The notes below the pieces were generated by a model. That model saw only the letters and a program-made list of their open reading frames with translations, searched no databases and was not told the DNA's origin. The position numbers and the translations under genes are program-made. DNA of 64,000 nt from Streptomyces toyocaensis (GTDB lineage Bacteria > Actinomycetota > Actinomycetes > Streptomycetales > Streptomycetaceae), in NCBI RefSeq assembly GCF_000725125.1, contig NZ_JFCB01000016.1, positions 101,170-165,169 on the forward strand. Reading direction: 5' to 3'. The number at the start of each line of letters is the position of its first letter. Within the stretch, counting starts at the first letter, position 1. Below are positions 34,893 through 44,900 of this stretch, one piece after another.

Positions 34893-36020
34893 TTACGGAT
34901 GCAGGACCACCAGATCGTCCCTGTGTACGACCTCGCGTTCGTACTCCGGCCCGAGGTCCCGGGCGAGCTCACGGGTGGAGCGGCCGATCAGGAGGGGGAT
35001 CTCCTTCGCGTCGAAGTTGACGAGCCCCCGGGCCACCGCCCGCCCCTCGCGGTCCCGCAGCTCCACCGGGTCGCCCGCGCTGAACTCCCCGTCGACGCCG
35101 GCGATCCCGGCCGGCAGCAGCGACTTGCGGCCCTGGACGACCGCGCGCACCGCACCGTCGTCCAGGGTGAGCGAGCCCTGCGGGGTGGAGGCGTGCTGGA
35201 GCCACAGCAGGCGGTCGGCGGAGCGGCGGCCCGTGGGGTGGAAGTGGGTGCCGGTGTCGCCACCGCCCAGGGCGTCGGCCGCGTGGATCGCGCTGGTCAG
35301 CACCACGGGGATGCCGGCGGCGGCGGCGATCCGGGCCGCCTCGACCTTGGTGACCATGCCGCCGGTGCCGACGCCCGCCTTGCCGGCGCTGCCGATCTCG
35401 ACGTGGGCGAGGTCCTCGGGGCCCCTGACCTCCGCTATGCGCGAGGTGCCGGGCCGGGCGGGGTCGCCGTCGTAGACGCCGTCCACGTCGGACAGCAGCA
35501 CGAGCAGGTCGGCGCGGACCAGGTGGGCGACGAGAGCGGCGAGCCGGTCGTTGTCGCCGAAGCGGATCTCGTCGGTGGCGACCGTGTCGTTCTCGTTGAC
35601 GACCGGGAGGGCGCCCATCGCGAGCAGTTTGTCGAGGGTGCGGGAGGCGTTGCGGTGGTGGGCGCGGCGGCTCATGTCGTCGCTGGTCAGCAGCACCTGG
35701 CCGACCCGGATGCCGTAGCGGGCGAAGGAGGCGGTGTAACGGGCGACCAGCAGCCCCTGGCCGACGCTGGCGGCGGCCTGCTGACGGGCGAGGTCCCTCG
35801 GACGGCGGCGCAGCCCCAGCGGCGCGAGACCGGCGGCGATGGCGCCGGACGAGACGAGAACGACCTCCCGCTCTCCCCCGCTCCGGGTTTTCGCCAGCAC
35901 GTCGACCAGCGCGTCCACCCGGTCGGCGTCCAGACCTCCCGCCGCGGTGGTCAGCGACGAGGAGCCGACCTTGACGACGATCCGGCGTGCCTCGCCCACG
36001 GTCTGCCTCGCGCCTGCCAC
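34893..36020 (-). CDS. proB: Glutamate 5-kinase
   Basis: 375-aa enzyme that phosphorylates glutamate, the first and feedback-regulated step of proline synthesis. The amino acid kinase domain shows RIVVKVGSSSLTT, VLVSSGAIAAG, VNENDTVATDEIRFGDNDRL and GTGGMVTKVEAA. A C-terminal PUA domain follows (about residues 280-370). Start at GTG 36018-36020, with GAGGGGAC upstream; a longer form to 36065 is possible. In many actinobacteria proB directly follows obgE, but here a 10-kb cell-wall block separates them. Confidence 0.95.
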   Translation of the reverse strand: MAGARQTVGEARRIVVKVGSSSLTTAAGGLDADRVDALVDVLAKTRSGGEREVVLVSSGAIAAGLAPLGLRRRPRDLARQQAAASVGQGLLVARYTASFARYGIRVGQVLLTSDDMSRRAHHRNASRTLDKLLAMGALPVVNENDTVATDEIRFGDNDRLAALVAHLVRADLLVLLSDVDGVYDGDPARPGTSRIAEVRGPEDLAHVEIGSAGKAGVGTGGMVTKVEAARIAAAAGIPVVLTSAIHAADALGGGDTGTHFHPTGRRSADRLLWLQHASTPQGSLTLDDGAVRAVVQGRKSLLPAGIAGVDGEFSAGDPVELRDREGRAVARGLVNFDAKEIPLLIGRSTRELARDLGPEYEREVVHRDDLVVLHP

Positions 36021-36255
36021 CTTGCCGCCCGTCCCCTCACGTCGGTCGTTCCACCCGCCAGGCAATCTACGCGAAGTGGATCGAAGGTCGCTCCCCGGTC
36101 CAGCCCCCGGGACGGGGCACGGGCCACGTGCCGGAGGAGGGCGGACCGCGGTGGTGGATACGGGCGCCGGGGGCTTGTGGACACGCGCGTGTCGTCCGGA
36201 GGCCGGCGGGCGTTAACCCGGGCGCACGCCCCACGACGACCCTGGAGTGCCCGCA

Positions 36256-38373
36256 GTGCCCGATCCCACGTCCCGCCGGCGGTTCCGGGCGGGAATCCGC
36301 CGCCACCGCTCCCCGCTGCCCCGCCTGCCCGGCCGGACCGCTTGCGCCAAGGCGCTGGTGGCGGCCGTCCTGGCCGGTGCCTGCGCGGCGCAGGCCGTCG
36401 CGGCCCTGGCGCCGCACGTGCCGCTGCTGCTCGCGGCGACCGCCCTCGCCCTGGTCGTCGAGGGCGGGCTGTACCGCTGGCAGCGGGGCGTGCTGACCGT
36501 GTTCGCCAAGGCACACGCGGACATCACCGTGCGCCATGTGCTGCGCGACCTGCTGCTGGTGGTGGGTCTGCTGCGGCTCGGCGAACAGGACCGGGAGACG
36601 CGGTACGCGGCGATCGCGGCCGGTCTGCTCGCGTTCTACGCCCTGCACTGCGCGATCCAGGCGGTGTCCGTGCTGGTCCGCCGGACCCGCACGCTGCCCG
36701 TGGTGACCCGGAACATCGACGCCTCCGCACTGCGGCTCTCCCCCGCACCGCCCGCGCTGCTGCGCAGGCCCGGTCACCGGCTGCTGGTGTTCGGCCTGCC
36801 CGCGACGGCCGGACTGGCGGCGACGGCGGCGACCGGCGGGACCCGCTGGGCGGCGGCCGGTGTCGCGCTGTCGCTGGCGCTGGCCCTGGCCGGCCTCGTC
36901 GCCCTGTCGCTGCGGCTGCTGCCCGGGCGGCGCCCGGCGGACGAACAGGAGGTGCTCGACTGGTTCGACGCCTGGCTGGCGGACTACCGGCCGACCGTCG
37001 GGCTGTACTTCTCCGGCGGGGTGTCCTCCGCCTACCAGGCCGGCATGTGGCTGGAGCCGCTGGCCGGGCTGGACGCCCGGCCGGTCATCATCCTGCGCGA
37101 GCGGTTCATGGTGTCGAAGATCGCGGCGACGGACATCCCGATCGTGTGTCTGCCGAGGGTGCCCACGCTGATGCGGCTCGAGCACTCCACGCTCCAGGTG
37201 CTCCTCCACCCCTCCAACTCCGGCAAGACCTCGCAGGTGCTGCGCATCCCCACGATCAAGCACGCCTTCGTCAACCACGGGGAGAGCGACAAGCTGTCGT
37301 CGTGCAACCCGTACGCGAAGGCGTACGACGAGGTGTGGGTGGCCGGCCCGGCGGCGCGCGAGCGGTACGCGCTGGCGGAGGTCGGGGTCGAGGACAAGGA
37401 CGTGGTCGAGATCGGCCGCCCGCAACTGGACGCCGTGCGTCCGTACGCGGGGCCGCCGGCGGGGCGGCGCACGACCGTGCTGTACGCGCCGACCTGGGAG
37501 GGCTGGGACGGCAACCCGGGCAACACGTCGGTGATCGCGGCCGGCGAGAACCTGGTGCGGGCACTGCTCGCGGACCCGGGGGTGCGGCTGCTGTACAAGC
37601 CGCACCCGCTGACCGGCACGGTGGATCCGCGGGCGGGCGCCGTGGACCGGCGGATCCGGGACCTGATCGAGGCGGCGAACCGCTCCCGCCCGGCGCCGTC
37701 GACGGAACTCGCGCGTCTCACCGCACAGTTGAACCGTCTCACCGCGGACGGGTTCCGGCCGGCCGCCGACCAGGCCGAGCGGATGCTCGCCCACTCCGCC
37801 CCCGAGCCGGGCCGGGCGGAGGCGGTGGCCCGGGTGACGGCCGCCTGGGAGGAGGCGTACTGGGCCTCGCCGGCGGAGGGGGAGCACCGGGTCGTCGACG
37901 ACGCCCGCCCCTCGCTCTACTCCTGCTTCAACGTCTCCGACCTGCTGATCAGCGACGTGTCCAGCGTGATCACCGACTTCCTGGCCAGCGGCAAGCCCTA
38001 CGCGGTGACCAACACCAGCGGCCTGACCGAAGAGGCGTTCCGCGCGGCCTTCCCGACGGTGGCGGCGGCCACGGTCCTGACCCCGGACGCGACCGGCGTA
38101 CCCGCGTTGCTGGAGTCGGTACGGCACCCGGAGAAGGACCAACTGGCCGATTCCCGCGCCGCGTTGAAGCTCCGCCTGCTGGGACCGGCGGAACCCCCGT
38201 CCCAGGACCGCTTCGCAGCCGCGGTGCGGGCGCTGTGCGCGGCGGCCCAGGGACACCGCGGGCGGACGGCGGACAGGCAGGAGGCGGAACTTCCCGGTCA
38301 GCGGCGGCAGTACGCCGCCCGCGTCACCGCTCCGACCGCCGGTCCGCCGACCGGGGCGGCGCCACGTAATTAG
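36256..38373 (+). CDS. Membrane protein with TagF-like CDP-glycerol glycerophosphotransferase domain
   Basis: 705 aa. The N-terminal about 230 residues hold several membrane helices (LVAAVLAGACAAQAVAALAP, AAIAAGLLAFYALHCAIQAV, ALSLALALAGLVALSLRLL). Residues about 290-660 are a Glyphos_transf domain with the catalytic histidine candidates in AFVNHGESDKLSSCNPYAK and LLYKPHPLTG, and the late motif LLISDVSSVITDFLASGKPY. By family it transfers glycerol or polyol phosphate to a teichoic-acid-like chain, here anchored in the membrane rather than peripheral. The GTG at 36256 is preferred since GGAG lies 8 bases upstream. Convergent with galE. Confidence 0.85.
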   Translation: MPDPTSRRRFRAGIRRHRSPLPRLPGRTACAKALVAAVLAGACAAQAVAALAPHVPLLLAATALALVVEGGLYRWQRGVLTVFAKAHADITVRHVLRDLLLVVGLLRLGEQDRETRYAAIAAGLLAFYALHCAIQAVSVLVRRTRTLPVVTRNIDASALRLSPAPPALLRRPGHRLLVFGLPATAGLAATAATGGTRWAAAGVALSLALALAGLVALSLRLLPGRRPADEQEVLDWFDAWLADYRPTVGLYFSGGVSSAYQAGMWLEPLAGLDARPVIILRERFMVSKIAATDIPIVCLPRVPTLMRLEHSTLQVLLHPSNSGKTSQVLRIPTIKHAFVNHGESDKLSSCNPYAKAYDEVWVAGPAARERYALAEVGVEDKDVVEIGRPQLDAVRPYAGPPAGRRTTVLYAPTWEGWDGNPGNTSVIAAGENLVRALLADPGVRLLYKPHPLTGTVDPRAGAVDRRIRDLIEAANRSRPAPSTELARLTAQLNRLTADGFRPAADQAERMLAHSAPEPGRAEAVARVTAAWEEAYWASPAEGEHRVVDDARPSLYSCFNVSDLLISDVSSVITDFLASGKPYAVTNTSGLTEEAFRAAFPTVAAATVLTPDATGVPALLESVRHPEKDQLADSRAALKLRLLGPAEPPSQDRFAAAVRALCAAAQGHRGRTADRQEAELPGQRRQYAARVTAPTAGPPTGAAPRN

Positions 38374-38380
38374 GGGGTGT

Positions 38381-39355
38381 CTACCGGCGGTGCCGCCAGC
38401 CCCGCCACGCCGAGTCGATCATCTCGTCCAGGCCGTGGCGGGCCGTCCAGCCCAGTTCCTCGCGGATGCGGTCCGCCGAGGCCACCACGCGGGCCGGGTC
38501 TCCGGCGCGGCGGGGGGTCACCTCGGGGGCCACGTTCTCGTTGCCGGTGATCTTGAGGATGCGGTCGACCATCTCGCGTACCGAACTGCCCTCGCCGCGG
38601 CCGATGTTCAGCGTGAGCGCGGTGCCCTCCGGGGCCTCGTCGAGGCGACGGGCCGCGGCGAGGTGGGCGGAGGCGATGTCCTGGACGTGGATGTAGTCGC
38701 GGACACAGGTGCCGTCGGGCGTCGGGTAGTCGTCCCCGAAGATGCGGGGCGACTCACCCGCCTCCAGGCGCTCGAACACCATGGGGACGAGGTTGAACAC
38801 CCCGGTGTCGGACAGCTCCGGGGACGCGGCGCCGGCGACGTTGAAGTAGCGCAGGGAGGCGCCGCGGATGCCGTACGCGGTGGCAGCCGCCTTGATCAGC
38901 CACTCACCGACGAGCTTGGTCTCCCCGTACGGGCTCATCGGCGCGCACGGGGTGTCCTCCGTGACGAGCGCCACGTCGGGCATGCCGTAGACGGCGGCGG
39001 AGGACGAGAAGACGATCTTGCCGACGCCGGTGGCGGACATGGCCTCGAGGAGCGTCTGCACACCGGTGACGTTCTCGCGGTAGTAGTGGAGCGGCCGCTC
39101 CACCGATTCGCCGACCTGCTTCTTGGCGGCGATGTGCACGACCCCTGTCACAGCATGGTCACGAATTGCCTGCTCCAGCAGGTCACGGTCCACGACGCTG
39201 CCGACGACGAGGGGCACTCCGTCCGGAACCCGGTCCGCGCTGCCGGTGGACAGGTCGTCGTAGACGACCACGGACTCGCCGCCGTCGCGCAGGGCACGCA
39301 CCACGTGCGCGCCGATGTATCCGGCTCCACCGGTGACCAGCCAGCTCATGCTCAT
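38381..39355 (-). CDS. galE: UDP-glucose 4-epimerase
   Basis: 324-aa short-chain dehydrogenase-type epimerase. NAD binding is shown by VTGGAGYIGAHVV and the catalytic Ser-Tyr-Lys by VFSSSAAVYG and SPYGETKLVGE. YFNVAGA and RDYIHVQDIASAH are GalE-typical. It converts UDP-glucose to UDP-galactose, possibly for the neighbouring glycosyltransferases. ATG at 39353-39355 has GGAGG 5 bases upstream. Divergent from the GT2-TagF gene at 39687. Confidence 0.94.
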   Translation of the reverse strand: MSMSWLVTGGAGYIGAHVVRALRDGGESVVVYDDLSTGSADRVPDGVPLVVGSVVDRDLLEQAIRDHAVTGVVHIAAKKQVGESVERPLHYYRENVTGVQTLLEAMSATGVGKIVFSSSAAVYGMPDVALVTEDTPCAPMSPYGETKLVGEWLIKAAATAYGIRGASLRYFNVAGAASPELSDTGVFNLVPMVFERLEAGESPRIFGDDYPTPDGTCVRDYIHVQDIASAHLAAARRLDEAPEGTALTLNIGRGEGSSVREMVDRILKITGNENVAPEVTPRRAGDPARVVASADRIREELGWTARHGLDEMIDSAWRGWRHRR

Positions 39356-39686
39356 GCCTCCAAGGTCGCAGTCACTGCATGCAGAGTGTTCCGCGAGTCG
39401 GGGAAAATCGAATCCGGCAGATCACACATAGGGGAGGAACGGCGTGAACTCGGCGCCGCCGCACGGCCCCGGCGTCCGCGCGGCGGGGAACGGGAAGCTC
39501 CTGGAATCGGGCGATTGCGCCGCCACCCGGCCGCAGAGGGCGCGGCCACCTCGCCCACGGAAACTTCGCATGAATCCTTTACGCTGATGCGGCGACGCCC
39601 TCCAGGTCCATGGATGCCCGGAGCGCGGCCAGGCCCCAAGCCCAAGCCCCAGCGCACGCGGTCAGTTCTCGGAACAGGTTGTAAGG
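39356..39686. other. Divergent promoter region galE / GT2-TagF gene
   Basis: 331 bases, somewhat richer in A/T than its neighbours. It must contain promoters for galE (minus) and the glycerophosphate polymerase genes (plus). No ORF with coding character was found; short AT-rich patches lie near 39400-39440. No clear operator or riboswitch recognised. Confidence 0.55.
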
Positions 39687-41918
39687 ATGCCCAGACTCTC
39701 CCTCGTCGTCCCTGTGTACAAGGTGCAGGGCTATCTGCCCGAGTGCCTGGATTCCGTGCTCGGCCAGGACTACACGGACTTCGAGATCATCGCCGTCGAC
39801 GACTGCTCGCCGGACGGATCGGGCGCCATTCTCGACCAGTACGCGGAGAGAGACCCGCGTATTCATGTGATTCACCTCACCGAGAATGTGGGGCTGGGAC
39901 GTGCGCGCAACGCGGGACTGGAACGGGCGGAGGGCGATTACGTCCTGTTCCTGGACAGTGACGACACGTTGTCCGACGGTGCGCTGGCGGCGATATCCGA
40001 CCGCCTCGACGCCACCGGGGACCCCGAGATACTCGTCTACGACTACGCGCGCACCTACTGGGACGGAGAGGTCCGCACCAACCAGCGGGCGGACCTGCTC
40101 AGCAGCGAGGGCCCGGACGTCTTCCGCCTCGCCGACCGCCCCGAGCTGCTCGATCTGCTCCAGATCGTCTGGAACAAGGCCTACCGCCGCGACTTCATCT
40201 CCCGCACCGGCCTCACCTTCCCGCCGGGGTACTACGAGGACGCCCCCTGGACGTTCTGCTCGCTGATCAGCGCCGAGCGCATCGCCGTACTGGACCGCGT
40301 CTGCGTCCTGTACCGGCAGCGCCGTGAGGGCGGCAACATCCTGAAGACGGTCAGCCGCAAGCACTTCGACGTCTTCGACCAGTACGCCCGGGTCTTCGAC
40401 TTCATCGCCGCGCGCCCGGAACTCGACGAATGGCGCGGGCCGTTGTTCCGCAAGATGGTCGACCACTACCTCACCGTGCTCGAACGTCCCGGCCGGCTGC
40501 CGCAGTCGTCCCGCGCCGAGTTCTTCCACCGGGCCTCGGCCGACTACCGCGCGCACCTGCCCGAGGGGTTCCAGCGCCCGGAGGGCGGCCGCGGCCACAA
40601 GTACGCGATGCTGCAGCGTGACGCGTACACCGCCCTGACCGGTGCCACCGCGGCCGTGAAGTTCCGGCGGCGGGTCAGGACCCGCGCGGCGGCCGCGGTC
40701 AGCCGGTCCAGGCGCAGCGCGATTGGCGTGTACTACCAGTCGCAGCTGCGACTCCCGCTCGACGAGAACCTCGCGCTGTTCTCCGCCTACTGGAGCCGCA
40801 GCGTCTCCTGCAACCCCGCGGCCATCGCCGCCGAACTCGCCCGCCTCGCCCCCGGGATACGCCGCGTGTGGGCCGTCCGGGCGGACGCGGTGGACAGGGT
40901 GCCCCAGGGCGTGGAGTACGTCCGTGTCGGTTCCCGCGCGTACTGGTCGGCCGTGGCGCGCGCCAAGTACCTCGTCAACAACGTGAACTTCGCGGACGCG
41001 GTGGTGAAGCGCGAGGGCCAGGTCCATCTGCAGACGCACCACGGCACCCCGCTGAAGACCATGGGCCTGGACCAGCAGAAGTATCCGGCGTCCACCAACA
41101 TGAACTTCGCCAAGCTGCTCGAGCGGTGCGACCGCTGGGACTTCAGCCTCAGCTCCAACCGCTTCTCGACCGCCGTGTGGGAGCGCGTGTACCCCTGCTC
41201 GTACACGTCCCTGGAGACCGGCTACCCGCGCAACGACCGCCTGGTGAACGCCACGGCCGACGACGTCCGCCGGGCCCGTGCGGCGCTGGGACTGGCCGAC
41301 GGCACCAGGGCCGTGCTGTACATGCCCACCCACCGGGAGTACCAGCCCGGGTTCACTCCGGCCCTCGACCTGGCGCGCCTCGCCGACGAGCTGGGCCCCG
41401 ACGTGACGCTGCTGATGCGCGGCCACTACTTCTACGGCAACTCCCCGCACATCGCCGAGCTGCGCCGCAGCGGCCGCATCGTCGACGTGTCGGGGCACGA
41501 CCGGGTGGAGGAGCTGTACCTGGCCGCGGACGCGCTCGTCACGGACTACTCCTCCGCGATGTTCGACTACGCGGTCCTGGACCGGCCGATCATCATCTAC
41601 GCCCCCGACTGGGACATCTACTCCGCGGTCCGCGGCACCTACTTCAACCTGCTGGAGGAGCCGCCCGGTGCGGTGGCCACCACGCAGACCGAGCTGATCC
41701 GCCTGCTCGGCTCGCGGGAGTACGACGGACCGGACGCGACCGAGCGCCGCGCCGCGTTCCGCCGGCGTTTCTGCGAGTTCGACGACGGGCGCGCAGCCGA
41801 GAGGGTGGTCCGGCGCGTCTTCCTCGGCGAGGAGAGCATGCTGCCGTTCGTCCCGTTCACCGAACGATCCCACGCACCGACCCCCGACCAGGCGCTCGAA
41901 CTGGTCGAGCGGGCCTGA
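39687..41918 (+). CDS. Bifunctional GT2 glycosyltransferase / TagF-like glycerophosphotransferase
   Basis: 743 aa. Residues 1-300 are a GT-A family 2 domain (LSLVVPVYKVQGYLPECLDS, acidic motif YVLFLDSDDTLSDGAL). Residues about 360-735 are a CDP-glycerol glycerophosphotransferase domain with TagF histidines in LQTHHGTPLKTMGL and LLMRGHYFYGN, and ALVTDYSSAMFDYAVLDRPI near the end. One protein may thus attach sugar and polyol phosphate to the same wall polymer. The ribosome site (AAGG) is close to the ATG. The next gene, of the same architecture, starts 25 bases downstream. Confidence 0.92.
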   Translation: MPRLSLVVPVYKVQGYLPECLDSVLGQDYTDFEIIAVDDCSPDGSGAILDQYAERDPRIHVIHLTENVGLGRARNAGLERAEGDYVLFLDSDDTLSDGALAAISDRLDATGDPEILVYDYARTYWDGEVRTNQRADLLSSEGPDVFRLADRPELLDLLQIVWNKAYRRDFISRTGLTFPPGYYEDAPWTFCSLISAERIAVLDRVCVLYRQRREGGNILKTVSRKHFDVFDQYARVFDFIAARPELDEWRGPLFRKMVDHYLTVLERPGRLPQSSRAEFFHRASADYRAHLPEGFQRPEGGRGHKYAMLQRDAYTALTGATAAVKFRRRVRTRAAAAVSRSRRSAIGVYYQSQLRLPLDENLALFSAYWSRSVSCNPAAIAAELARLAPGIRRVWAVRADAVDRVPQGVEYVRVGSRAYWSAVARAKYLVNNVNFADAVVKREGQVHLQTHHGTPLKTMGLDQQKYPASTNMNFAKLLERCDRWDFSLSSNRFSTAVWERVYPCSYTSLETGYPRNDRLVNATADDVRRARAALGLADGTRAVLYMPTHREYQPGFTPALDLARLADELGPDVTLLMRGHYFYGNSPHIAELRRSGRIVDVSGHDRVEELYLAADALVTDYSSAMFDYAVLDRPIIIYAPDWDIYSAVRGTYFNLLEEPPGAVATTQTELIRLLGSREYDGPDATERRAAFRRRFCEFDDGRAAERVVRRVFLGEESMLPFVPFTERSHAPTPDQALELVERA

Positions 41919-41943
41919 CCCCGGAAAGGAGAGCACAAAAGCC

Positions 41944-44900
41944 ATGGCCCCTCGGCTCAGTGTCATCGTCCCCATCTACAACGTCGAGCGCTATCTGCCC
42001 GCGTGCCTGGACTCGCTCGCCGCGCAGACCTTCCGGGACATAGAGGTCCTGATGGTCGACGACGGCTCCCCCGACGGCTCCGCCGCCATAGCCGAGGCGT
42101 ACGCGAACCGCGACGAGCGGTTCAAGCTCATCCGCAAGGAGAACGCCGGCCTCGGCGCGGCCCGCAACACCGGCATCCAGCACCTGTCGGACGCGTCGGA
42201 GTACCTGACCTTCGTCGACAGTGACGACCTCATCCCGCCGGACGCCTACCGGCAGATGCTGGCCAGCCTGGACGAGTCCGGCTCGGACTTCGCCACGGGC
42301 AACGTCTTCCACCTCAAGGGCGAGAAGACGTGGCAGGTGCCCCTGCTGAAGATGCTCGCCGGTGAGGCCCGCAGGCGTACCCACATATCCAGGAACCCGA
42401 AGCTCATCGCCGACCGCATCGCCTGCAACAAGATCTTCCGGCGGAGCTTCTGGGAGAAGGAGGGCTTCGTCTTCCCGGAGGGGATCCTGCACGAGGACAT
42501 CCCCGTGGTGCTGCCCGCCCACTACCGGGCGGAGGCCGTCGACATCATCGGTGAGCCGACCTACTTCTGGCGGCTGCGCGAGGGCGAGTCGGCTCCCTCG
42601 ATCACCCAGCGTCGCAAGGAGCCGCAGGCCGTCCGCGACCGCGTCACCGCGGTGAGCATGGTCAGCGACTACCTCGCCCAGCAGGCCGGCCCGGAGTTCG
42701 CCGAGTACAAGCGCCAGTACGACGACCGGGTGCTCCGCGACGACCTGCGGCTGTTCATGCGCGTGCTGCCGGACGCCACGGCGGAGTTCCACGAGGCGTT
42801 CCTGGAAGCCACCAACCGCTACCTCGACATGGTGGACCCCAAGATCGTCATGGGTCTGCCGACGGATCTGCGGGTGCAGTGGCTCCTGGTCCGCAAGCAC
42901 GCCATGCCCGAGCTGATCGCACTGCTGGCCTCGCAGCGCCGCAAGGAGCCGGTGGAGGTCTCCGGGACCTTCCGCAAGTACGCGAGCTTCCGCACACTCG
43001 ACGAGAGCGGCTTCGACCTGCCGAAGTCGGCCCTGCGCATCGACGGCGACCTCAACCTCCGCGCACCGCTGCGTTCGGTCACCTGGCAGGACGGCAAGCT
43101 GGTGCTTTCCGGTGACGCCTACATCGACAAGATCGACGTGTCGACCAAGCGGAGCAGCGTCAAGATCGTCCAGCTCAAGCGGCACGGTTCCCGCCGGCGC
43201 GTCTTCCTGCCGGCCAGGAACGTCCACCGCCCGGAGTGCACCACCGATTCCGGCCAGCAGCGGTACAACTACGACTGGGCCGGCTGGGAACTCGCCCTCG
43301 ACCCCGCGAAGCTGCGCAAGGGCGGCACGTGGCAGGAGGGCCTCTGGCACGTCGGCATCAACGTCTACGCCTCCGGACTGGTGCGGCGCAGCGGCATCTG
43401 GGCCCGTGGCGGCTCGGCGGCGAACTTCCCGCCGTACCAGTGGCTCGACGACGACTACCGGCTGCTGCCGAGCGTCGAGCGCAGCGCGCTGAAGCTGCGC
43501 GTCGAGAAGGTCCGCGCCCTGATCACCGACCGCCGGCTGGACGGCGACGCGGTGGAGGTCAGCGGTGACATCCGCGAGCCGCTGAAGACCGGCGAGACCG
43601 TGACGTTCCGCCTGAGCCACAACAAGAGCGGCGAGGTGCGCACCTACCCCGTCGAGGTGGTGCGGCAGGGCGGCGGCACGACGTTCCGTACCCGGGTCCC
43701 GCTCGAGGACGTGGCCCTGCTGAGCACCAGCACGGTCGACGACCAGGCGCAGCCGGACCGCCGCCGGTGGAGCACGGTCCTGGTGGCCACCGCCCCGGAC
43801 GGCACGGAGCGCCAGTTCAGCAGTGTGGTACGGGAAGGGCTGGAGGACCTGTCCTTCGGCCTCCCGGCCTCCTTCGGTGAGGCGGGTGCCCACCGGGAGA
43901 TCTCCGTGTCGTCCGGTCACAACGGCTATCTGAAGATCACCGGCCGGACGCGCCGCGCCGTGATCTCGGGGATCGGCCTGGAGAACGGACAGCTCGTGGT
44001 GCGCGGCCACGGCAGCCGGGAACTGCTGGGCTCCGACCTGGTCCTCAAGGCGACCAACCGCTTCGACGAGCGCACGGCGACCGTCAACTGGTCCGAGGAG
44101 GGCACGTTCACCGTGGCCTTCGACCCGTCGGTGATGGGCGGTTCCGGTCAGGTGCCGCTGAAGGCGGGCCGCTGGAACCTGCTGCTGCGCTCCTCGAACC
44201 CGGACGTCCCGGACGCCCAGTTCGTCATCGACCGGCTCGCGCTGCCGCAGTTCCCGCTCCACAGCGAGCTGGGCGGCCGCCGCTACTGGTTCGAGAACCG
44301 CTGGAGCGACTACCCCCAGCTCAACTGCCGGTCCGAGCTCGGAGAACTGGAGCGCGGCCCGTACCGGCAGCTCCAGATGCGCCGCGAGGTGTATGCGACG
44401 GGCCGCCGGGAGCCGCTGCGCGACCAGGTGTTCTTCCTCAGCTACAACGGCAAGCAGTACTCCGACAGCCCGCGGGCGATGCACGAGGAACTGCTGCGCC
44501 GCGGCAGCGACATGAAGTTCCTGTGGGCCGTGCGCGACGGCCAGGTGGTGCTGCCGCCGACCGCGGAGAAGGTCCGCATGTGGGGCCGCGAGTGGTTCGA
44601 GGCGCTGGCCACCTCCCGGTACATCGTCACCAACGGGCACCTGCCCGAATGGGTGGAGCGCCGGCCCGGTCAGGTCATCGTGCAGACCTGGCACGGCACG
44701 ATGCTGAAGAAGATCGGCCACGACATCGAGACGCTGTACTTCGACCGCGAGTACCAGAACCGTCTGGCGCTCGAGGCCAAGAACTGGAGTCTGCTCGTCT
44801 CCTCGAACCGGTTCTCCACGCCGATCCTCAAGCGGGCCTTCTCGTACGACGGAGAGATCTTCGAGGCCGGGTACCCGCGCAACGACTACCTGTACTCGCC

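Noticed and set aside
34302..38369. 1355-aa plus-strand frame over proB and the TagF-like gene
   Set aside because: Runs antisense to proB and out of frame with the TagF-like gene; composition is Arg/Gly/Pro noise.
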